Shown here: positions 1 through 9,224 of the stretch, piece by piece | Layout of the letters: the number at the start of each line of letters is the position of its first letter | Numbering within the stretch: the stretch's first letter is position 1 | Assembly (NCBI GenBank): GCA_003255025.1 | Contig: QANY01005635.1 | Coordinates: 1 to 64,000, forward strand | From: Datisca glomerata | Lineage: Eukaryota > Streptophyta > Magnoliopsida > Cucurbitales > Datiscaceae | Length of the DNA: 64,000 bases | Reading direction: 5' to 3' | Made by a program: the position numbers and the translations under genes | The notes under the pieces: model-generated | Databases searched by the model: none | Told to the model about the DNA's origin: nothing | Seen by the model: the letters and a program-made list of their open reading frames with translations, nothing else

Positions 1-329
1 TTTTTTAAGGCAAAATCAGAGACTCCAAGATCCTAAATGAAGCTATTTCACAATTAGTCAGATTAAGGCTTTGGGATTCGAAGCGTTTTAGCACTAATGA
101 TACTAATCTACGTTTAGTGGATATATGGGGTCTTAACCCAAGCATTTTGTAAACCTTGGCTGTCTTATGAAGCATTGATATCTAATTTCAGCACTTTACA
201 TATGACCAGTTTAATTTGCGTGCAGATCTTAAGCCTCTAATCACGCTCTAATTTTGTATTTCCTTGGGTATGCCCCTTGTACATATGTAAGTATCTTTTG
301 GTTTATACAATTTGTTTACAAAAAAAAAC

Positions 330-801
330 ACATGTTTGGAAATGGAGTTCAAGTCCGAATGGAGATTTCTCTCTAAGTCTACCTTATAAGGCACTGTCCC
401 CTACAAGACAACCGGTTAAGTGGGCAAAGGTGATATGGTTCTCTAAACACATCCCAAGGTGCAGCTTTATCTCTTGGTTGTCTTTGAGAAACAAACTTTC
501 CACTAGAGATAGGTTTGCACAATGGGACCAAACAACAGGGTTTTGTTCTGATTGTGTGTGTTGTGTTGGCTACCAGGAAACACATGAGCATCTTTTTATC
601 AATTGTTGTTATGCAGCTAGAGTATGGGCCACACTTGTGAACAAATGTGATCTACACTTCCAGGTTAGGGATTGGGATCAATTTGTAGATTGGATGCTAG
701 CTAGTGCAAAAGGGAAGTCACTCAGAGGAGTCCTAGTTAAGCTAGCTTTTACTTCCTTCATCTATTATATATGGAGAGAAAGAAATGCAAGGATTTTTTA
801 A
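330..801 (+). pseudogene. LINE ORF2 C-terminal fragment, zf-RVT domain (array unit 1)
   Basis: This reads as the zinc-binding reverse-transcriptase-associated domain (zf-RVT) at the C-terminus of plant LINE ORF2. It starts with HVWKWSSSPNGDFSLS, continues through an IPRCSFISWL segment and a Cys/His cluster (CSDCVCCVG then ETHEHLFINCC), and ends at IYYIWRERNARIF before a stop. Endonuclease and reverse transcriptase are absent, so no function is expected. A reading frame is open upstream to an ATG at 277, but that stretch translates the previous unit's 3' UTR and A-run and is not a natural start. Confidence 0.8.
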
Positions 802-1127
802 GGCAAAATAAGAGATTCCAAGATCCTACCTGAAGCTATCTCACAATTAGTCAGATGAAGGCTTTGGGATTTGAAGTGTTTTGGCACTAATGATACTAAT
901 CTATGTTTAGTGGATAGATGGGGTCTTAACCCAAGCATTTTGTAAACCTTGGCTGTCTTATGAAGCATTGATATCTAGTTTCAGTACTTTACATATTACC
1001 AGTTTAATTTGCGTGCAGATCTTAAGCCTCCGATCAGGCTCTAATTTTGTATTTCCTGGGGTATGCCCCTTGTACATGTGTAAGTATCTTTTGGTTTATA
1101 CAATTTTTTTACCAAAAAAAAACACAT

Positions 1128-1628
1128 ATTTGGAAATGGAGTTCAAGTCCGAATGGAGATTTCTCTCTAAGTCTACCCTATAAGGCACTGTCCCCTACAA
1201 GACAACCGGTTAAGTGGGCAAAGGTGATATGGTTCTCTAAACACATCCCAAGGTGCAGCTTTATCTCTTGGTTGTCTTTGAGAAACAAACTTTCCACTAG
1301 AGATAAGGTTGCACAATGGGACCAAACACCAGGGTTTTGTTCTGATTGTGTGTGTTGTGTTGGCTACCAGGAGACACATGAGCATCTTTTTGTCAATTGT
1401 TGTTATTCAACCAGAGTATGGGCCACACTTGTGAACAAATGTGATCTACACTTCCAGGTTAGGGATTGGGGTCAGTTTGTAGATTGGATGCTAGCTAATG
1501 CAAAAGGGAAGTCACTCAGAGGAGTCCTAGTTAAGCTAGCTTTTACTTCCTTCATCTATTATATATGGAGAGAAAGAAATGCAAGGATTTTTTTAAGGCA
1601 AAATAAGAGATTCCAAGAGCCTAATTGA
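1128..1628 (+). pseudogene. LINE ORF2 C-terminal fragment, zf-RVT domain (array unit 2)
   Basis: This is a near-identical second copy of the zf-RVT fragment at 330-801, with scattered substitutions (for example DKVAQWDQTPG against DRFAQWDQTTG). The Cys/His cluster and the WRERNAR segment are kept. A one-base difference in the T-run after ARIF lets the frame run a few codons further, to 1628. It lacks endonuclease and RT domains and is non-functional on its own. Confidence 0.8.
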
Positions 1629-1910
1629 AGCTATCTCACAATTAGTCAGATTAAGGCTTTGGGATTCGAAGTGTTTTGGCACTAATGATACTAATCTACG
1701 TTTAGTGGATAGATGGGGTCTTAACCCAAGCATTTTGTAAACCTTGGCTGTCTTATGAAGCCTTGATATCTAATTTCAGTACTTTAAATATTACAGTTTA
1801 ATTTACTTGCAGATCCTAAGCCTCTAATTAGGCTCTAATTTTGTATTTCCTGGGGTATGGCCCCTGTACAGTAAGTATCTTTTGGTTTATACAATTTGTT
1901 TACCAAAAAA

Positions 1911-3840
1911 AGTACCTAAAATGACCACAACACTCCAATATCTCTATCAGAAACGTATTTTGGGTGTCAAAAGTCAGTTTGAGTACATGGCATGCCTAAA
2001 AGATCTGAGTTTAGTCAAGTTCGTCAAGTTTGGGCCTAAACACGTCCATCGGGTCTTCTCAACTCCATATATCAGTAGAAGCCCCTAAAATGATGATAAA
2101 GCTTCAAATTCATATAACAATAGTGTAATGGATGTCTAAAGTAAGTTCGAGGACATGACATGTCCAAAAGATTTATGTTTAGCCAAGATCATCTAGTTTG
2201 GGCTTAAACAGATCACATTAAGTCTTTCTGACTTCTACGGCTCCTGAAGCACCAAAAATGAAAACAACATTCCAAATTATTATCTTGAACATGTTTTGGG
2301 CGTCGAAATTCAGTTCGAGTACATGCAATGGTCAAAAGATCCGAGTTTAGCCAAGTTCATCTAGTTTGGACCTAAACAAGTCCCACTGGGTCTTATTGAC
2401 TTTGTATTGGATTAGAAGCATCTAGAATGACCATATAAGACTCCAAATTCTACTCTGTAACATGTTTTAGGTGTCAAAAATCAGTTCAAGCACATGACAT
2501 GCCTAAAAGATCATTGTTTAGGCAAATTCATCTAGTTTGGGCCTAAACACATCCCAATCTGTCTATCTAACTCCATATGACACTAAAGCACCTAAACTGG
2601 CGACAACATTCCAAATTCTTATACCAAACATGTTTTGGATGTCAAATGATAGTGAGTAAATGACAATCTGAAAAGATCCAAGTTTAGCCATGTTTTTCTT
2701 GTTTCGGCCTAAACAAGTCCCATTGAGTCTTTTTGACTCTGTGTGACACTAGAAACAACTAAAATGATCACAACACTAGTTAAGGTAATCTCGTTTGCCC
2801 ATAACTTGAAAAGATCCAAGTTTAGCCATGTGTGGCTTGGTGTCTTCTCCTAGGAACTGGAATCAACTTATCTCCTGGCTCCTTGTGAAAGCTAGGAAAT
2901 GTTACTTCTTGAGACTTATGTTGAAGCTTATGTTCAGCTCGTTTGTCTATCATATCTGGAGAGAGAGAAATAATCGAGTCTTTGAGGGCAAAATGAGGGA
3001 CAAGAAAGTGGTCTTGGCTTGCATTAGAAATGCCATTAAAGGTAGATTTTTGAGTCTCAAAAGGTTTTCTGTGACTGAAGATAACAAAACCATTCAGCTT
3101 GCCTGGGGATTGAATGCCTCTATTTTTGACAATTAAGCTTGGTTCTTCTGTTTCTTTAGGCTGTTATCACTTGTAATCTTCTGTTAGTGTTGGGGTGCCT
3201 CCAACTTGTGTGTTGGCTGGTTCCTTGTTATTTGTGTCTTTTTCCTGGGGTATACCCCTTGTATATTTGTATGTTTTCTTCTTCGGTTTATACAATTTTT
3301 TAATTTACCGAAAAAAAGAAAAAAAAAGTTTGGGTCTAAACAAGTCCTATTGGGACTTTTTCACTCCGTATGGCAATAGAATCACCTAAAACAACCATAA
3401 CACTCCATATTCTTATCTTAAACATGTTATGGGTTTCAAAAGTTAATTCAAGTACATGACGTGTCCAAAAGATTCAAGTTTAGCCAAGTTCATCTAGTTT
3501 GGTCCACAACACGTCCATTGGGTCTTTTCAACTTTGTATGGAACTAGAAGCCCCTAAAACAACGAAATCTCAAATGTGTTTTGGGTGTCTAAACGCAGTA
3601 TGAGGTCATGACATAGCCAAAAAAACCAAGTTTAGACATGTTCATCTAGTTTGATTTTGAACAATTCACAGTACCTCTTTCTGACTCCGATGGAACTAGA
3701 AGCACCTAAAATGACCACAACACTCCAAATTATTATCCCAAACGTGTTTTGGGTGTCAAAAATTTATTCGAGCACATGCCATGCCTAAAAGTTCTAAGTT
3801 TAGCCAAGTTCATTTAGTTTGAGCCTAAACACGTCCATAG
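1911..3840. repeat. Satellite block 1, ~168-bp monomers
   Basis: These are degenerate tandem monomers. Recurring pieces are CTAAAATGACCACAACACTCC, TTTTGGGTGTCAAAAGTCAG, AAAAGATCCAAGTTTAGCC and CTAGTTTGGGCCTAAACACG, all in one orientation. The array is interrupted by a LINE tail at 2829-3328 and is cut on the right by retrotransposon element A. The same satellite resumes at 9225, so blocks 1 and 2 were one array before element A inserted. There is no coding content. Confidence 0.85.
2829..3328 (+). mobile_element. 5'-truncated LINE insertion inside the satellite
   Basis: A related LINE 3' end breaks a satellite monomer between AGTTTAGCCATG and GTTTGGGTCTAAAC. Residues NWNQLISWLL through YHIWRERNNRVFEGKMRD (2829-3136) match the C-terminal segment seen in the array at 1-1910. 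They are followed by a 3' UTR with GGGGTATACCCCTTG, TTTATACAATTTTTTAAT and a terminal A-rich run. No target-site duplication is evident, so deletion on insertion is possible. It is non-coding today. Confidence 0.75.
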
Positions 3841-4736
3841 TGATATGAACCTCACCTTCCATTTGTGATGAAACCCGATAACACTGATGGTTCAAGAACC
3901 CAAGGATTAATTTTAAAGAAGAAGAAACCCCGACCCGTTTTCTATTATACAAAGAGAACCTTAGGTATAAGACCTAAGACCCAAATTGATGCTTCAAAAA
4001 GAACCAAATATATGGTTTAGACGCCACACTCAAGAACAAAAAGGAAAAGTGAGTGATTAGTCTAGGTTTTAGACACCGCAAGAATATTCTTGATAAGTCT
4101 GAAAAAGTTCTAAGAAGAACCAAAGAGAAAACTCTCACAAAGAAATTATATTGATCAAAAGTTTTTTTAATACATTGTGAAATCATGCTTAAATAGAAAA
4201 ACTAGAAGCCTAAAGAGTCCTAAAGTGTATAAACAACCTAAGCTAAATTTAAAAGATAAATAAATATTAATTGCAGTAAATAAAGAACTAGTAATCCAAT
4301 CAAAAGATTCCTATTGTTTGTCCACTTGTAGGTTAGGATTGCCAAAGTGTCATGCTCCAATAGACTCCTATTGGCTGTCCACTTCTAGGTTAGGATTGTC
4401 AATTTATCTTGCTTCCTTGTCATCATTTAAAATGCCAAGTCATGCTCCATGTGGACTGTCATATTGAACGCCACATCATGCTCCATGTGGAATGCCATGT
4501 TGGATGCCAACTCATCTCTATGTGGGCTGCCATGTTGGATGCCACATCATGCTCCATGTGGCTGCCATGTTGGATGCCGCGGCATGCTCCATGTAGGCTG
4601 CCATATGCCATGTCATACTCCACGTCATCCTCATATGAGTGCTTCAGCCATTCTATTTTCTCTAGCTCTTTTGATTTGACCGCTTGCTACTTGAAGTAGA
4701 TCCATCCTTTGAGCTTGTGCAATCGGATCCTTATCA
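3841..4736 (-). repeat. Element A 3' LTR
   Basis: This is the 896-bp LTR on the downstream side of the minus-strand element. Its U3 part (about 4430-4640) is a minisatellite of roughly 33-36-bp units built on ATGCTCCATGTGG and CTGCCATGTTGGATGCC. Translations of this stretch give Cys/His/Met-rich peptides, which are artefacts of the repeat. Confidence 0.9.
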
Positions 4737-4752
4737 TTCACTCACTCTTGAG
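4737..4752 (-). promoter_or_regulatory. Element A polypurine tract
   Basis: The minus strand reads AAGAGTGAGTGAA directly before the LTR. It matches the cleaner purine run GAGAGGGAGGGAA at the same place in element D and would prime plus-strand DNA synthesis. Confidence 0.6.
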
Positions 4753-5329
4753 AAAGATTTGTCCTCAAATCGTCACCAACGTCAAACGGGAACAAGTTAG
4801 TGACATGAAATATAGCACTTACATTGTTCTCACTAGGAAGATCTAGCTTGTAGTCATTGTCATTGATTCTTGCAAGGACTTTGAACGATCCATCCCCATT
4901 AGGTAGCAATTTTGATTTCCTTTGTGTAGGAATCCTTTTCTCATGCATGTGCCCCCAAACCCAAATTCTAGGTTGTAAAACAAACTTCAAACGCTCCTTA
5001 TTAGCTTGCTTAGCATATTGTTCATTCTTCTTTTCTATGTTAGCCCAGACCTTGGCATGTAAATCCTTCATAAAATCAGCATTTTTTCTTACCAACAAGA
5101 TTAACATGCTTATTTGTAGGTAAAGGTAATATATGCATAGGAGTTGAAGGATTATAGCCATAAACAACAAAAAAGGACAAAAAGAAGTAGAATGGAGATA
5201 CCTATTATTTGCAAACTCAAAATGTGGTAACCACTTCTCGCATTGCCTTAAATTCTTTTGAATGATAGCACCCAATAAAGTAGAGAGTGTCCTATTAACT
5301 ACCACATTTTCCCATGAACGTACGTACAC
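4742..5329 (-). pseudogene. Element A integrase C-terminal fragment
   Basis: The minus strand encodes the end of a Ty3/gypsy pol. It shows a WLPHFEFANNR segment typical of the end of the integrase core, a basic stretch, then GDGSFKVLARINDNDYKLDL, the SH3-like integrase tail seen in this family. It ends in NLFPFDVGDDLRTNLSQE just before the polypurine tract. The integrase HHCC and DDE catalytic parts are absent. Upstream it stops at a rearranged junction (5335-5410). Confidence 0.75.
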
Positions 5330-5334
5330 AAGAC

Positions 5335-5410
5335 ATGGGGAAAGTTGTACTAATGTGGCTGCACTTACATGGTGGAAAAACTAAACTTGCCTATATCAAA
5401 ACATCCTAAT
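5335..5410 (+). repeat. Inverted copy of element A protease segment at a deletion scar
   Basis: About 75 nt here are the reverse complement of 6489-6566 within the same element, with about one mismatch visible. It sits exactly where RNase H and the integrase core should be. The 14-nt string CCACTTCTCGCATT occurs on the far side at 5411-5424 and again at 5232-5245. The pattern suggests template switching during reverse transcription or repair. Confidence 0.75.
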
Positions 5411-5426
5411 CCACTTCTCGCATTTT

Positions 5427-5960
5427 TTAACCATAAATCAGTACTAACCACTCATGCAGTCCATGTTTAGTTTTTAATGTTGTTTTCCCTTCATCTCCCT
5501 CTTTCATGCTAAGTTGATGATATCCACTTTTAAGATCAATTTTAGTAAACAAACATGAACCATGCAATTCATCAAGCATACCAACTAATCTAGGATTGAG
5601 ATGGGGATACTTTACAGTGATGTTATTTATGGCTTGACAATGAACGCACATCATCCATGTCCATTCCTTCTTAGTCACAAGCAATATGAGAATCGTACTA
5701 GGGCTCATGCTTCCATGGGCATTCCCCTTTTCCATGAGCTTGCTCACTTGTCTTTGCAGCTCATTTCTCTCATCCAGATATCTTCTATGAGCAGGTTTGT
5801 TTTGGATGGGAGCTCCGGCTATGAAGTCAATTTGGTGCTCGTTCCCCTAATTGGTGGCAGCCCTTTTGGCCTCTCCTCGGGGAATACATCTTCAAGGTGC
5901 TGGAAAACAGATACAAAAACACTAGACAAAGAGTGATTAAGTTTCTTAGTGGATAAGCAA
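5427..5960 (-). pseudogene. Element A reverse transcriptase N-terminal fragment
   Basis: Minus-strand remnants of a Ty3/gypsy RT are seen. An EDVFPEERPKGLPPIRG segment precedes the RT. It is followed by a block with [39 protein letters not shown] and FTKIDLKSGYHQLSMKEGD, which covers the first conserved RT motifs including the first catalytic Asp (KIDLKSGY). The sequence ends near 5427 before the YxDD motif, so the enzyme is inactive. The parts lie in different frames. Confidence 0.75.
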
Positions 5961-6017
5961 GCCTCTTTGTACAAAAGTACAAGCAAAGGCAGCTTGGAAC
6001 TCAAAGCTCTTTTAATC

Positions 6018-6760
6018 TCACTCTCTCTTGCATAAAATCTCTCTTTTTTTCTTTTGATATTTCTCACTCCTCTCGCCCAACTCTCTATTTTTCACTTTTT
6101 TCTTTTGTTCAAGCACTCCTTCTTTTGAACTCCCACTCTCTTTATTTTGCTCACTCTCTCTCTTTTTTTCATTCACAATCGCTCTTTGTTCTTCATTCTC
6201 TCTTTTCAACTTCAATTGATCTTCTTGCACTTCTTTTGGGGTGAGGGGTATAAGAGTAATAGGTTTCTTATCAATTACAAAAGAGTATCTATTTTTGTAA
6301 CCGTCATGAGTGGCTTTTCTATCTAATTTCCACGGTCTCCCCAAGAGAAGATGACTTGCTTGCATTGGCACTACATCACACAAAACTTTATCACAGTACT
6401 TGCCAATAGAGAAAGAAACTAACACTTGCTTATGCACCTGGATTTCCCCACTATCATTCGGGCATTTCAACTTGTGTGGATTAGGATGTTTTGATATAGG
6501 CAAGATTAGTTTTTCCACCATGTAAGTGCAGCCACATTAGTACAACTTTCCCCATCAATAATCATACTACACACTTTATCATTAACAAGACATCTAGTAT
6601 GAAAAATATTTTCTTGTTGTACCTTCTCATCTTTTCTAGCTATGGCACTAAAAGATCTTCTTGTCACTAAGAGATCCCCTTCAACAGATTCTTTAATGTC
6701 ACTTGCATCCTCTAGTGGGGGCATTGACTCCTCTTCAGATTCACTTTTGATTTCTACATT
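6018..6760 (-). pseudogene. Element A protease/linker fragment
   Basis: The minus strand shows the retropepsin-like part of pol: SMPPLEDASD, then HTRCLVNDKVCSMIIDGESC. The active-site triplet region is IIDGES where the family normally has D[ST]G-type residues. After a frame change come VQVLVSFSIGKY-like residues, VLCDVVPMQASHLLLGRPW and a Lys/Glu-rich linker. The protease and linker fall in two overlapping frames (6506-6814 and 6018-6521), so a frameshift is present. It is very similar to 45501-46260 in element D. Confidence 0.7.
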
Positions 6761-7143
6761 CTTGCTTTGCAACGATGGTATTTTCATCTTATTGCTATTC
6801 AAATTGTTATCCACCGTCTCACCAAGCCTATCTTCTCTTTTTCATGTCGGGATCCCCTATCTCCAACCCCATGGCCTAATCTGCCCATGTGAGAATATCG
6901 CTCCTCTTCATCAAAGTAGTTCCCCAATTCTTCCTCATACTTAACCCTAGTTGATCGTCTCTCCCTTTGATGCCCCATAGGAGCTCTAGGTTGCTCTACC
7001 CGTGTTTCGACGTGGTCAATCCTCTCATGCAATCGTTCTAGGCCCTCTCCTAACATTCTCTTAAATTCACCCACTAACGCCTCCTTTTGTAACTTCAGCA
7101 TACCACCTTCCGCCATCCCTCCATTACCATTACTATTTGACAT
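6761..7143 (-). pseudogene. Element A gag N-terminal fragment with internal deletion
   Basis: It starts at MSNSNGNGGMAEGGMLKLQ and carries a coiled-coil-like region (EFKRMLGEGLERLHERIDHV) and GRLGHGVGDRGSRH. After a frame change it jumps from MKIPSLQSK straight to NVEIKSESEEESMPPLED. In related element B the matching point (KILSFQGKND) continues into the capsid-like region and a zinc knuckle. That whole middle part of gag is absent here. Element D has the same jump. Confidence 0.75.
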
Positions 7144-7489
7144 ACTTGTAAGAGAATAAGATTAGTAGAAAAAATGAAGGACCTTACAATCTCTCTCTCA
7201 CGTGTTTACACTCAAAGTTCGAGGTTCATTCAATTTCTCTCGTGTTTCACTCAAAATATTTGACTTTTACCCTCTGATTTTCTCACACACTCTTGCCTTT
7301 TACCACTCTTAGTTTTCTCTTTCGGTTCTTGTGAAAACTAATAAACGAATCTAGAATTTTCAAGCAACAACCAAAAGGCCTAAACAAATCAACACTATGA
7401 GAAGATAAGGAAACGAAACAACTAAGGGATAAAATTTAGAGATAAGGAAACAAAAGGACATCAACTTATACTATCTTTTTTTTTACAGA

Positions 7490-8046
7490 AGATAAGTTAG
7501 GAAAAGATAAGGTAAGGATAAGATGAGATAAGATGAGATAAGATATGATAAGATGATATAAGATAAGATAAGATGAGATAAGATAAGATAAGATGATATG
7601 AGATAAAATAGGATAATGATTAGATAAGATAAAATAAGATCAGATAAGATAAAATAAGATCAGATAAGTTATGACAAGATAAGATAATATAAGATGAGAT
7701 AAGAAAATATAAGATAATTTTCACAAGATAAGATAATATAAGATGAGATAAGAAAATATAAGATAATTTTCACAAGATGAGATATGATATGATGAGATAA
7801 GACAATGATATGATAAGATAAGATAAGAAAAGAAAAGATATGATAAGATAAGACAAGGATAAGATAAGATAAAATGAGAAAAGAAAAGATATGATAAGAT
7901 AAGACAAGGATAAGATAAGACAAGGATAAGATAAGATAAAATAAGATAAGATAAAATAAGATTAAGATAAGATAAAATAAGATAATTTATGGTAAGATTA
8001 GATAAAATATGATATTACAAGATATGATGAGATAAGATGATAACTA
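7490..8046. repeat. Imperfect (GATAA)n array in element A leader
   Basis: About 550 bp of irregular AGATAAGAT/GATGAGATAA/AAAATAAGAT repeats lie between the gag start and the primer-binding site. Open frames through it on either strand give low-complexity LSYHIF or similar peptides and are not genes. The matching leader in element D lacks the array. Confidence 0.9.
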
Positions 8047-8311
8047 AAAACAATGGAGATTCGAATTTGAAATTTGAAATTCTGTATTTTTAGATGAAAC
8101 TGCGCAGAAAAATTAAACACCTCGTGAAGTGATCAAAACGACAAAATCTGGCTTCGCAATGAACGTACAGATCGTAGATCTCAAAAATCCGTTTGATTTG
8201 ATATGTAATACTGACTATTTCAACTCCCAAATCCAAAGTTATGATCTTTTTTCAGAACCACCGTCAAATCAGAAAAAAATCAGAATTAAATCTGACTCTA
8301 GAGAACCAAAA

Positions 8312-8323
8312 GCTCTGATACCA
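8312..8323 (-). promoter_or_regulatory. Element A primer-binding site (initiator tRNA-Met)
   Basis: The minus strand reads TGGTATCAGAGC, complementary to the 3' end of plant initiator tRNA-Met. It lies two bases from the LTR at 8326 and fixes the 5' LTR and the element's orientation. Confidence 0.9.
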
Positions 8324-8325
8324 AA

Positions 8326-9224
8326 TGATATAAATCTCACCGTCGCTTTGTGATGAAACCCGATAATAATGATGGTTCAAGAACCCAAGGATTGATTTTT
8401 AAGAATAAGATACCCCGACCCGTTTTCTATGACACAAAGAGAACCTTAGGTATAAGACCTAAGACCAAAATTGATGCTTCGAAAAGAACCAGAACAAGAA
8501 GGAAAAGTGAGTGATAAGTCTAGGTTTTAGACGCCACAAGAATATTCTTGATAAGTCTCAAAAAGTTCTAAGAAGAACCAAAGAGAAAACTCTCACAAAG
8601 AAATTATATTGATCAAAAGTTATTATAATACATTGTGAAATCATGCTTAAATAGAAAAACTAGAAGCCTAAAGATTCCTAAAGTGTATAAACAACCTAAG
8701 CTAAATTTAAAAGATAAATAAATATTAATTGCAGTAAATAAGGAACTCCACCCAAAAGATTCCTATTGGTTGTCCACTTGTAGGTTAGGATTGCCAAAGT
8801 GTCATGCTCCAATAGACTCCTATTGGCTGTCCACTTCAAGGTTAGGATTGTCAATTTATCTTGCTTCTTTGTCATCATTTAAAATGCCAAGTCATGCTCC
8901 ATGTGGACTGACATATTGAACGCCACATCATGCTCCATATGTAATGCCATGTAGGATGCCAACTCATCTCCAGTGGGCTGCCATGTTGTATGCCACATCA
9001 TGCTCGACCAAGGATGTCATGTTGGATGCCACATCATGCTCCATGTGGCTGCCATTTTGGATGCCACGGCATGCTCCATGTAGGCTTCCATATGCCATGT
9101 CATACTCCACGTCATACTCATATTGAGTGCTTCAGCCATTCTCTTTTCTCTATCTCTTTTGATTTGACCGCTTGCTACTTGAAGCAGATCCATCCTTTGA
9201 GCTTGTGCAATCGGATCCTTATCA
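8326..9224 (-). repeat. Element A 5' LTR
   Basis: This 899-bp LTR is paired with 3841-4736. It contains the same U3 minisatellite (about 8880-9125) with different unit changes, and lacks a short stretch (near 8490) that the left LTR has. The sequence after 9224 is satellite. Confidence 0.9.

Larger units (their letters stand above)
1..1910 (+). repeat. Head-to-tail array of a truncated LINE 3' end (~795-bp unit)
   Basis: The same block occurs at least 2.4 times in direct orientation: 1-320 is the tail of a unit that starts left of the window, about 321-1115 is complete, and about 1116-1910 is complete. Each unit holds the end of LINE ORF2 (a zf-RVT domain), a shared 3' untranslated region with TTTATACAATTT near its end, and a short A-run at about 321, 1113 and 1903. 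Every complete unit starts at the same place in ORF2. That points to tandem duplication of one 5'-truncated copy rather than separate insertions. After the last A-run the sequence passes straight into the 168-bp satellite. Confidence 0.8.
3841..9224 (-). mobile_element. Ty3/gypsy element A, complete ends, decayed interior
   Basis: This LTR retrotransposon lies in reverse orientation. The LTRs at 3841-4736 and 8326-9224 both run TGAT to ATCA on the + strand. The primer-binding site abuts the right LTR and a purine tract abuts the left LTR. The flanking five bases are CATAG on the left and CATTG on the right. The satellite consensus has CATTG here, so this is a target-site duplication with one later change. 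Inside are relics of gag, protease, part of reverse transcriptase and the integrase C-terminus. RNase H and the integrase core are missing and frames are broken, so it is non-autonomous. It belongs to the same family as element D. Confidence 0.9.

Noticed and set aside
4409..4699. Cys/His/Met-rich open frames (also 8944-9280, 44173-44493, 44751-45095, 47767-48051) that look like a metal-binding protein family
   Set aside because: They are translations of the U3 minisatellite of the A/D LTRs; both strands and several frames give similar peptides and all lie inside defined LTRs.
4857..5123. Plus-strand frames with apparent membrane segments opposite element A pol
   Set aside because: They are shadows of the minus-strand integrase fragment.
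7669..7923. Hydrophobic open frame rich in LSYHIF on the minus strand
   Set aside because: It is a read-through of the (GATAA)n array with no complexity or start context.
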